A stretch of 6,887 bases of DNA. Origin: Alphaproteobacteria bacterium (GTDB taxonomy: Bacteria; Pseudomonadota; Alphaproteobacteria; DSM-16000; Inquilinaceae). The DNA is taken from assembly GCA_029263555.1 (NCBI GenBank), contig JAJUFW010000159.1, positions 1-6,887 of the forward strand, read 5' to 3'. Both the position numbers and the translations under genes were made by a program. This document shows, one piece after another, positions 1-5,754 of this stretch (the first letter of the stretch is position 1; every line of letters begins with the position of its first letter). The notes below the pieces were generated by a model. The model searched no databases, was not told where the DNA came from, and was given only the letters and a program-made list of their open reading frames with translations.

Positions 1-350
1 GCGGCCATGACGATGACCCGCCAATCGCAGAAGGCCGCCAGCATGGCCAGGGCGGCGAAATAGTACATGTGGAGATCGATCTGCCACGGGCCCGCCGCCT
101 GCCAGACCAGGATCGAGGCCATTCCGACCAGCGCCACGGCGGCCACATGGCGCGATGCCGGCCCGGCCCGGTTGACGGCCCAGCTCAGCGAGGCCGCGGC
201 GGCAAGGATCGCCGCCAGCACCGTCGGAGCCGCGATTTCCGTGCCGGTCAGCATCGCGACACATGCGATGATCGGTACGTGCAGCCACAGGCCGATGGCG
301 AACGCTACGCCGGCAGTCCGTCGAATCTGGTCGAGAGAGAGAATTTGCAT
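1..350 (-). CDS. N-terminal part of a methyl-accepting chemotaxis protein-like membrane sensor (runs off left edge)
   Basis: The reading frame is open from an ATG at 350 to the window edge (116 codons, no stop), so only the N-terminus is present. It is almost entirely hydrophobic, with four likely membrane segments at about residues 14-35, 40-59, 68-86 and 93-116, separated by short polar turns. The last segment begins with the pattern WQIDLHMYYFAALAML (residues 89-104), followed by FCDWR. From memory this matches the multi-pass membrane region at the front of some alphaproteobacterial chemotaxis receptors, which lack a periplasmic ligand domain and carry a cytoplasmic MCP signalling domain. 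That domain would lie outside the window, so a GGDEF or other output domain is not excluded. A modest AAGG stands about 4 bases before the ATG. The small gene upstream ends 24 bases away, suggesting co-transcription. The membrane nature is seen directly; the receptor role is inferred from recalled family resemblance. Confidence 0.62.
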   Translation of the reverse strand, partial: MQILSLDQIRRTAGVAFAIGLWLHVPIIACVAMLTGTEIAAPTVLAAILAAAASLSWAVNRAGPASRHVAAVALVGMASILVWQAAGPWQIDLHMYYFAALAMLAAFCDWRVIVMA

Positions 351-374
351 GGGCCTTGCGTCTGTTGCCTGAAC

Positions 375-683
375 CTATGTGCCTGGATTGCCGAGACAGC
401 CCGTAAAGCCATTGGCTGCCAGAATCAGCACCGCACCTTCCGCGCGCGCCCGATCCGGGAAATCGTGGCGATGGGGTATCGCGATGATCACGTTGTCGAA
501 GGCGCCCGCTCCGATCGCGGTACCGCCGGCGGCGGCGATCCGCTTGATTCCCCACGCCAGAGTCACGCCTGGCGGAAAGATCACCGCCAGCCTGTCACCG
601 GCCGCGCCCAGTTTCGGCAGTGCGGTGACCGAGACTGCGCTGAATGCCATCAGCAGGAAGGCGGGAAGAAGCTGCCTGAACAT
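375..683 (-). CDS. small exported or membrane-anchored protein of unknown function (102 aa)
   Basis: I do not recognise a named family. From the ATG at 683 the protein starts MFRQLLPAFLLMAFSAVSVTA, one hydrophobic stretch that could be a signal peptide or a single membrane anchor. About 80 residues follow in an alternating beta/alpha-like pattern: AVIFPPG (residues 33-39), a helix with GIKRIAAAGG, FDNVIIAIP, then a final helix ending in AEGAVLILAANGFTGC. One Cys lies near the C-terminus. The frame extends upstream to a GTG at 731 (118 aa), but those 16 extra residues are polar and precede the hydrophobic segment. A GGGGGA sits about 9 bases before the ATG, so the ATG is preferred. The gene is the first of a two-gene unit with the receptor-like gene 24 bases downstream, which hints at a membrane or sensing role. 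That role is a guess from context only. Confidence 0.6.
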   Translation of the reverse strand: MFRQLLPAFLLMAFSAVSVTALPKLGAAGDRLAVIFPPGVTLAWGIKRIAAAGGTAIGAGAFDNVIIAIPHRHDFPDRARAEGAVLILAANGFTGCLGNPGT

Positions 684-947
684 GAACCGATGGTCCCCCA
701 GCCCTGATGGCGACCGAGAGGTAGGCTGCACACCGGAGCTTACGCTGAGTTGCAGGCAAGCTTAGTGATCGAAGAATTACTGCAACGTAAATTGAGGCTT
801 TGCAGGAACGCGGAAAGCCCCGGGGCCGGTGAGGCGCCGGGGCGGATCCGCTCTGCTTCTTCACTGACGCGTATGCCTTGGCAGAGGTATCCAGGGTACC
901 GGGGCACGGGAGCCCACCGCCGCGCAGGGCTCGCGCGACGGTTGTGC
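684..947. other. intergenic region between two minus-strand units
   Basis: This 264-base stretch separates the end of the I78-like gene pair from the start of the small unknown gene. It holds the terminator-like hairpin at 814-843 and an AT-richer patch at about 756-800, where a promoter for the left-hand unit would be expected. I could not find a minus-strand -35/-10 pair that matches well. A 6-base inverted repeat (910-915 with 927-932) lies just past the I78 stop codon but has no T-run. ORFs crossing the region in either direction look like high-GC shadows. Confidence 0.5.
814..843 (-). terminator. likely intrinsic terminator of the tmk-to-I78 operon
   Basis: Two 11-base arms, 817-827 and 833-843, pair with a single mismatch around a 5-base loop (828-832). 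Read on the minus strand, the stem is followed by TTTCC (TTT at 816-814). No T-run follows on the plus strand. It lies 105 bases past the stop of the second I78-like gene and upstream of the next minus-strand gene, where the main operon should end. The T-tract is short, so termination may be partial. Confidence 0.5.
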
Positions 948-1199
948 TCAGCCGATCCGGGCCGAGGTGATGCGGTTGTCTTCGCCGACCTGGACCGTCA
1001 ACCGGCGGGGATTGTAGTCCATGGTCACCATCTGGCCCGGCCTGACGACGCGGAGCTTGAGCCCGACCAGCCGTTCGAGGGACTGGCCCCCGCCGCTGAG
1101 GTCCGGCGGCGGCGCTATATCCCGTTGGGGATTGACCGGGCTACAGGCGGCGAGGCCGCCGATGAGGAAGGTCGATCCGATGAGCGTGCGGCGATCCAT
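948..1199 (-). CDS. I78 peptidase-inhibitor-like lipoprotein (83 aa)
   Basis: This is a small predicted lipoprotein. The N-terminus MDRRTLIG, a hydrophobic run and the lipobox LAAC (residues 16-19) point to cleavage before Cys19 and lipid attachment. Ser at +2 would fit sorting to the outer membrane. The Arg pair just ahead of the hydrophobic run may mean Tat export. After a Pro-rich linker, the core at residues 44-83 contains LVGLKLRVVRPGQ, TMDY and RRLTV. This resembles the conserved RVIRPGQ..TMD..P.RLNV signature of the I78 family (PF11720), whose known members inhibit serine proteases. It is shorter between LVG and RVVRPG than typical members and lacks the usual C-terminal Cys (ends SARIG), so inhibition is unproven. 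The start is the ATG at 1199. Its GAGG ribosome site overlaps the TGA of the paralogous gene upstream, with only 7 bases between them. Confidence 0.78.
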   Translation of the reverse strand: MDRRTLIGSTFLIGGLAACSPVNPQRDIAPPPDLSGGGQSLERLVGLKLRVVRPGQMVTMDYNPRRLTVQVGEDNRITSARIG

Positions 1200-1206
1200 T
1201 CCGGCC

Positions 1207-1440
1207 TCACATGATCCTGGCGTCGAGAATTTCGTCCGCGTCGTCGACGAACACGGTCAGGCGGTCGTCCCGGTAGTCCTCGGTGAAGGCTTCTCCCGGT
1301 CGGACCACCCGGAGTTCGAGGCCGATGAGTTCCGTGAACTCATCCTGCTGCTCGGTCTGGGCTTCCGATGTGCCGGCGGTAACCAAAGCGCTTCCGGCGA
1401 TGGCCCCGGCGCAGAACATCTCCCGTCGTGTCAAAGGCAT
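1207..1440 (-). CDS. I78 peptidase-inhibitor-like secreted protein with Tat-type signal (77 aa)
   Basis: This is a paralogue of the lipoprotein that follows it: about 22 of 40 aligned core residues are identical by eye. The N-terminus carries TRREMF (residues 4-9), then an Ala/Gly-rich hydrophobic segment and a plausible signal-peptidase site after SEA (residue 27), so Tat-dependent export to the periplasm is likely. The mature part is about 50 residues: an acidic Gln/Glu stretch, then LIGLELRVVRPGE, EDY, DRLTVFVDD and a C-terminal DARIM. This fits the second half of the I78 inhibitor domain without its cysteines. The ATG at 1440 is preceded by GAGGA nine bases upstream. It begins 24 bases after the stop of the MBL-fold gene, so it is probably read in the same operon. 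The target, if any, is unknown; binding an extracytoplasmic protease is the family-based suggestion. Confidence 0.75.
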   Translation of the reverse strand: MPLTRREMFCAGAIAGSALVTAGTSEAQTEQQDEFTELIGLELRVVRPGEAFTEDYRDDRLTVFVDDADEILDARIM

Positions 1441-1464
1441 GAGCTCGTTTCCTCGGACGCTGTG

Positions 1465-2229
1465 TCAAATCTCGATGACCAGCCCGTCATGGGCGGGCAA
1501 TACGTGATCGGGCAGCCTGGCCTTCAGCTTCTCGTAGTCGAGCGTGTGATTCATATGGGTGAGATAGGCCCGGTCCGGCTGCACCCTGGCTATCCACTCG
1601 AGCGCGAGGCCGACATGGGCATGGGACGGATGCGGCTTTTCGCGGCACGCATCCACGATCCAGACCTTCGTTCCTTCCAGGACCCGGAACGCTTCCTCGT
1701 CAAGCGTCGCGGCATCCGTCGAATACGCGAACGGACCGAAGCGGAAGCCCAGGCTGTTGACGGCGCCATGACCCTGCAGGAACGGCACCACCTCGATGTC
1801 GCCGACCCTGAAGGGGCCGTCGATCACATGGGGCGTCAGGTATGGCGCATAGAGCCCGCGGTCCATGGCGATGGAATCCATGACGTAGCCGAACCGCCGC
1901 TCCAGCAGGTCGATCGTCGTCGCGTCGGCAAAGGCCGGGATCGGACCGCCCGTCCGGAAGGTCAGGGCGCGCAGATCGTCGACACCGTGGGTATGATCGG
2001 CATGTGCATGGGTGAAGAGGACCGCGTCGATCCGGTCGACCTCCGCGTCGAGCAACTGCTCCCTCAGGTCGGGGCTGGTGTCCACCAGGATGCGCGTCGT
2101 TGCGGTCTCGACGATGATCGACGGGCGGCGGCGCCGGTTCCGCGGGTTCGCCGGGTCGCACTCGCCCCAGACATTGCCGATCATCGGCACGCCGAGCGAG
2201 CCCCCGCATCCTAGAACAATGACCCTCAT
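1465..2229 (-). CDS. PhnP-like MBL-fold metal-dependent hydrolase (254 aa)
   Basis: This is a cytoplasmic metallo-beta-lactamase-fold protein of the PhnP-like phosphodiesterase group. Known members act on phosphoester bonds, for example cyclic phosphoribosyl phosphates, but the substrate of this branch is not established. From the ATG at 2229 the metal-binding motif HAHADH lies at residues 74-79 (His74, His76, Asp78, His79). Further likely ligands are the GHG histidine at 154, Asp172 in STDA and a His near 225 in LTHMNH. The N-terminal GCGGSLGVP loop and the WGECDPANPRNRRRR segment (residues 21-35) are typical of the versions found next to tatD in Alphaproteobacteria. The ATG overlaps the tatD stop by one base (TGATG). 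A GTG one codon earlier (2232) is an alternative start. No good Shine-Dalgarno is visible, so translation probably depends on coupling to tatD. The fold is certain; phnP itself is not claimed because no C-P lyase genes are nearby. Confidence 0.9.
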   Translation of the reverse strand: MRVIVLGCGGSLGVPMIGNVWGECDPANPRNRRRRPSIIVETATTRILVDTSPDLREQLLDAEVDRIDAVLFTHAHADHTHGVDDLRALTFRTGGPIPAFADATTIDLLERRFGYVMDSIAMDRGLYAPYLTPHVIDGPFRVGDIEVVPFLQGHGAVNSLGFRFGPFAYSTDAATLDEEAFRVLEGTKVWIVDACREKPHPSHAHVGLALEWIARVQPDRAYLTHMNHTLDYEKLKARLPDHVLPAHDGLVIEI

Positions 2230-3026
2230 CACTGGACCGGCGCCGGAACTTTATCGAACAATCTGAAGAAGTTCGCGGTCGTGACTTCAGCGATCTCCGA
2301 GGCCGGAACAGCCTTCACTTCGGCAAGGCGCGCCGCCGTGTGCACGACGAAGGCGGGCTCGTTCCGTTTCCCCCGCTTGGGCACGGGCGCAAGGTAGGGA
2401 GCATCCGTTTCGACAAGCAACCGATCCAGTGGCAGGTCACGAACCGTTTGCCGGATATCCTCCGACCGGTTGAAGGTCAGGATTCCCGAAAGCGAGACAT
2501 AGAACCCGAATTCGATTGCCTTTTCAGCGAGACGACGGCCGGAGCTGAAGCAGTGGATGAGGCCCTTGAGCGGCTTGTCGCCGCCCTGCCCCGCGCCCTC
2601 TTCGGCCAGGATCCGAATCGTGTCCTCGTCGGCCTCGCGCGTGTGGATGATCACCGGCAGGCCGGTTTCTCGGGCCGCACGGATATGGGTCCGGAAGCTT
2701 CGCTGCTGGGTCTCGCGCGGGCTGTTGTCGTAGAAATAGTCCAGCCCGGTCTCGCCGATGCCGACCAGCTTCGGATGCGCAGCCATCTCGACCAGCCGTT
2801 CGAGAGCGACGTCGCCCTCCTTCTCCGTCTCGTGCGGATGGATGCCGGCGGCGCAATAGACGACGTCGTACCGCTCCGCGAGCGCCAGGTTCCTGTCCAG
2901 GCGCGTAAGCGACGTGCAGATCGTCAGCAACCGGCCGACCCCGGCGTGGCGGGCACGTTCGACCACGGCATCGAGCTCGTCTTCGAAGTCGGGGAAGTCC
3001 AGATGGCAGTGGCTGTCCACCAGCAT
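2229..3026 (-). CDS. tatD: TatD family metal-dependent deoxyribonuclease (265 aa)
   Basis: This is a TIM-barrel amidohydrolase-type nuclease. Characterised family members are Mg-dependent 3'-5' DNases linked to DNA repair and DNA degradation; despite the name they are not needed for Tat export. The metal ligands are all present: His6 and His8 in DSHCHLD, Glu92 in GETGLDY, His128 in IIHTRE, His158 in LIHCFS and Asp208 in ETDAPYL. The GIHPHE motif is at residues 61-66. The length matches the family. The start is the ATG at 3026, which shares one base with the metG stop (TGATG) and has a strong GGGGAGGT nine bases upstream inside metG. Its own stop overlaps the next start in the same way. The metG-tatD pairing is widespread in bacteria. 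Members of this family with the same motifs are sometimes labelled YcfH/YjjV, so the exact orthologue name is less sure than the family. Confidence 0.95.
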   Translation of the reverse strand: MLVDSHCHLDFPDFEDELDAVVERARHAGVGRLLTICTSLTRLDRNLALAERYDVVYCAAGIHPHETEKEGDVALERLVEMAAHPKLVGIGETGLDYFYDNSPRETQQRSFRTHIRAARETGLPVIIHTREADEDTIRILAEEGAGQGGDKPLKGLIHCFSSGRRLAEKAIEFGFYVSLSGILTFNRSEDIRQTVRDLPLDRLLVETDAPYLAPVPKRGKRNEPAFVVHTAARLAEVKAVPASEIAEVTTANFFRLFDKVPAPVQ

Positions 3027-4591
3027 CAGGAAGCGACCTCCCCTTCCGGCTCGACATAGCGCGGGAAGACGCCTTGCGGCCGGGGCAGCGGCGTTCCAGC
3101 GACGAGCGCATGGTCCTCTCCCAGATGAGCGAAGCCCCGCGCCCCCGCCGGCACGGCAAGCTGGTCCAGCATGCGGGCCATCGCCTCCGGCATCACAGGC
3201 TGGACCAGGATGGCCAGTTTCCGGATCGTCTCCGCCAGAACATAGAGGACGGTCGCCATCCGCTCCGGATCGGTCTTCCGCAGCGCCCAGGGCGCCTGCT
3301 CGTCGACGTACCGGTTGGCATCGCCGATCACCGTCCAGATCGCCTCCAGAGCGCGATGGAACGCCTGCACGTCGAATTCGCGGCGCAGCCGTTCAAGCAA
3401 CCCGTCGGCCTTGTCCAGCAGCGCGCGGTCGGCCTCGCTCAGATCGCCGCGGCGCGGTACGGCGCCCTCGCAGTTCTTCGCGATCATGGACAGGACCCGC
3501 TGGGCCAGGTTGCCGAAATCATTGGCGAGATCGCCGTTGATGCGGGCGACGATCGCCTCGTGGCTGAAATACCCGTCGCCTCCGAACGGCACCTCGCGCA
3601 TGAAGAAATAGCGGGTCGCGTCCAGCCCGTAACGTTCGATCAGATCATAGGGGGAGATCACGTTGCCGAGCGACTTCGACATCTTCTCGCCCCGGTTCAG
3701 CAGATGGCCGTGGGCGAAGATGCGCCGCGGCGGCTCGAGCCCCGCGGACATCAGGAAAGCCGGCCAGTAGACGGCGTGGAAGCGCAGGATGTCCTTGCCG
3801 ACGACATGGACGTCGGCCGGCCAGAAGCGGCGGAACAGATCGGCTTCCCGGTCGGGGTAGCCCAGCGCCGTGATGTAGTTCGTGAGCGCGTCCAGCCACA
3901 CATACATGATGTGCTTCTCGTCGCCCGGGACGGGAATGCCCCAGTCGAAGGTCGTGCGGCTGATCGATAGGTCGCGCAGACCCGATCGTACGAAGCTGAT
4001 GACTTCGTTGCGCCGGCTTTCCGGCATGATGAAGTCCGGATTGCGCTCATAGAATTCGAGGAGCCGGTCCTGCCAGGCGGACAGCCGGAAGAAGTAGCTC
4101 GGCTCCTCCACCCATTCGACCTCGGCGCCAGTCGGCGCGAACCGGCGGCCGTTCTCCTCGCGAAGCTCCTCCTCGCCGTAGAATGCCTCGTCCCGGACCG
4201 AATACCAGCCGCTGTACGAGCCGAGATAGATGTCGCCCTTGGCCGTGAGTTCCTGCCATAGCGCCTGGCAGGCGCGGATGTGCCGGTCCTCGGTCGTCCG
4301 GATGAAATCGTCGCAGGATGCGTTGAGCGCCTGGGCCAGGTCCCGGAACGTCTGGCTCACCTTGTCGGTGAAGCTCTTCGGATCGGTCCCGGCCGCCGCT
4401 GCCGACTTCTGGACCTTCTGTCCGTGTTCGTCCGTTCCGGTCAGGAACCGCACCTCGTAGCCGTCCAGGCGCTTGAAACGGGCCATCACGTCGCAGGCCA
4501 TGGTCGTGTAGGCGTGACCGATATGCGGCGCCGCGTTCACGTAATAGATGGGCGTCGTGATGTAGTAGCGTTTGGTGTCGCTGTCCGCCAT
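3026..4591 (-). CDS. metG: methionyl-tRNA synthetase (521 aa)
   Basis: This class I aminoacyl-tRNA synthetase joins methionine to tRNA-Met using ATP, including the initiator tRNA. The Rossmann-fold signatures are complete: HIGH at residues 23-26 within YYVNAAPHIGHAY, TGTDEHGQK at 51-59, and KMSKS at 303-307. The connective region (about 116-170) contains GWYSVRDEAFYGEEEL but none of the zinc cysteines of E. coli-type enzymes. The protein ends after the helical anticodon domain, without the C-terminal dimerisation or tRNA-binding domain. Both traits are normal for the short alphaproteobacterial form. The anticodon-binding Trp region is likely the ANRYVDEQAPW helix (about 425-435). The frame extends to a TTG at 4618, but the ATG at 4591 has AGGAAGGAAG seven bases upstream and is the better start. 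It lies 53 bases after holB and is coupled to tatD through TGATG. Confidence 0.97.
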   Translation of the reverse strand: MADSDTKRYYITTPIYYVNAAPHIGHAYTTMACDVMARFKRLDGYEVRFLTGTDEHGQKVQKSAAAAGTDPKSFTDKVSQTFRDLAQALNASCDDFIRTTEDRHIRACQALWQELTAKGDIYLGSYSGWYSVRDEAFYGEEELREENGRRFAPTGAEVEWVEEPSYFFRLSAWQDRLLEFYERNPDFIMPESRRNEVISFVRSGLRDLSISRTTFDWGIPVPGDEKHIMYVWLDALTNYITALGYPDREADLFRRFWPADVHVVGKDILRFHAVYWPAFLMSAGLEPPRRIFAHGHLLNRGEKMSKSLGNVISPYDLIERYGLDATRYFFMREVPFGGDGYFSHEAIVARINGDLANDFGNLAQRVLSMIAKNCEGAVPRRGDLSEADRALLDKADGLLERLRREFDVQAFHRALEAIWTVIGDANRYVDEQAPWALRKTDPERMATVLYVLAETIRKLAILVQPVMPEAMARMLDQLAVPAGARGFAHLGEDHALVAGTPLPRPQGVFPRYVEPEGEVAS

Positions 4592-4598
4592 GGGACGG

Positions 4599-4608
4599 CT
4601 TCCTTCCT
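4599..4608 (-). promoter_or_regulatory. Shine-Dalgarno site that fixes the metG start
   Basis: On the minus strand this reads AGGAAGGAAG and stands seven bases before the ATG at 4591. It falls inside the longer version of the gene that would begin at the TTG at 4618. That TTG has no comparable site, so the shorter 521-residue protein is preferred. Confidence 0.7.
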
Positions 4609-4644
4609 GCTTCGACAAGGGACGTCAGGTCTCGGGGACCGCCG

Positions 4645-5754
4645 TCACGCCCGCGCCGCCGCTTCCAGGCCCAGAAGGACCTGAAGAAGCACCTGCTTGC
4701 GATCGAGATTGGCGTGGTCGGCCCGGTCGAAGAGACGGTGCGTCTTTTCCCATACCTCCACCCACCGATCAAGGCCGGGACGCCCGGAGCCGGCCAGCCG
4801 TCGCATCAGGTCGGCCTCGCCCGGAACGACCTCTGCGATCGGGCCGCCCTGGGCGGCGCTGCGGATGAGGCGCGTGAGCCATTGTTCCAGGAGGCCCGCG
4901 AAGGTCCGGTAGGCCTGTTCGGCGGCCGGAGGCGCAAGCTGATCGCCCAGCCGGTGGACCGCCGCAATGTCAAGGCGCGGCAGGTCGTCGAGAAGCTCGA
5001 ACAGGACCCGGTAGAGATTCAGCCCGCCCTCCTGGACCAGGGCCACCGCCCGTCCGATGCTGCCTTCCGAAAGCCGGGCGATCGCCAGCCGGTCGCCCTC
5101 GCTCAAGCCTGGTGCGTGACGCGCCAGATATCCGGTGACCTCCGATTCCGGCAGGGGCGAAAGGGTGAGCTTCCGGCAGCGCGAGCGGATCGTCGGCAGC
5201 AGCCGGCCCGGATTGTTCGCGACGATCAGCAGCAGCGAGCGCGGCGGCGGTTCCTCGAGCACCTTCAGAATGGCGTTGGCGGCGCTCCGGCTCATTCGCT
5301 CCGCCTCGTCGACGACGACAACGCGCCAGCCCCCTTCGGCGGCCGTCAGATGGAGAAAGGGCGCGATCTTCCGCACCTCGTCTACCGGCAGGTCACCGAC
5401 GCGCCGGCGCCGGTCGCCCTCGTCCTTCTTCTCGTCGTCCTTGTGCCAGGGACGTTCTATGGTCAGGAGATCGGCATGTCCGCCGGCACGGATGCGCCGG
5501 AAGACCGGATGTTCGGGATTGACGTGGAGGCTGGTGGGGTTTGCGCCGTTCCCGACGGCGCCGGACAGGATGAACCGCGCAAAGCGGTATGCCAGCGTGG
5601 CCTTCCCGATCCCCTGCGGGCCGCCGATCAGCCAAGCATGGGCCATCCGCCCGGACAGCGCAGAGGCAAGCATCGCCTCCTCGGCCGCTTCATGGCCGAA
5701 GAGCTCGGGATTCGCCCGCGGCGGCAGGGGCGAAATCGTCATCTCGTCGGTCAT
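4645..5754 (-). CDS. holB: DNA polymerase III delta' subunit (clamp loader)
   Basis: Delta' is the AAA+ subunit that helps tau/gamma and delta load the sliding clamp at the replication fork. Residues 16-35 (NPELFGHEAAEEAM) open the AAA+ fold. A P-loop, GGPQGIGKAT, lies at 44-53; the usual Ser/Thr after the Lys is Ala52, as expected for a subunit that does not hydrolyse ATP. The Walker B-like VVVVDEAERM is at 145-154, followed by NAILKVLEEPP and the SRC motif at 191-193, a clamp-loader hallmark. The zinc-module cysteines of E. coli delta' are missing, and a highly charged stretch (about 104-118, rich in Lys, Asp, Glu and Arg) occupies part of that area. The start is the ATG at 5754, with AGGAGGT nine bases upstream; Met5 is less well placed. 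The size (369 aa) and the position between tmk and metG agree with holB. Confidence 0.95.
   Translation of the reverse strand: MTDEMTISPLPPRANPELFGHEAAEEAMLASALSGRMAHAWLIGGPQGIGKATLAYRFARFILSGAVGNGANPTSLHVNPEHPVFRRIRAGGHADLLTIERPWHKDDEKKDEGDRRRRVGDLPVDEVRKIAPFLHLTAAEGGWRVVVVDEAERMSRSAANAILKVLEEPPPRSLLLIVANNPGRLLPTIRSRCRKLTLSPLPESEVTGYLARHAPGLSEGDRLAIARLSEGSIGRAVALVQEGGLNLYRVLFELLDDLPRLDIAAVHRLGDQLAPPAAEQAYRTFAGLLEQWLTRLIRSAAQGGPIAEVVPGEADLMRRLAGSGRPGLDRWVEVWEKTHRLFDRADHANLDRKQVLLQVLLGLEAAARA

Noticed and set aside
69..707. 212-codon plus-strand ORF at the left end
   Set aside because: Its product is low-complexity, Arg/Asp/Gly-rich and has no hydrophobic pattern. The minus strand gives a coherent membrane protein and a signal-bearing protein over the same bases.
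757..791. Promoter for the small unknown gene on the minus strand
   Set aside because: TTGCAG or TTTACG could serve as a -35, but no hexamer at 16-18 bases resembles a -10 box.
910..932. 6-base inverted repeat just after the second I78-like gene
   Set aside because: The stem has an 11-base loop and no following T-run on either strand. The hairpin at 814-843 is the better terminator.
1021..2214. 397-codon plus-strand ORF opposite the I78-like and MBL genes
   Set aside because: It is antisense to three better-supported genes, spans their junctions and shows no domain pattern. It is a codon-bias shadow.
2524..3159. 211-codon minus-strand ORF in another frame of tatD/metG
   Set aside because: It is very Arg-rich, crosses the metG-tatD junction and conflicts with two well-supported genes.
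3074..3970. 298-codon plus-strand ORF opposite metG
   Set aside because: It mirrors the codon bias of metG on the other strand; no motif or start signal supports it.
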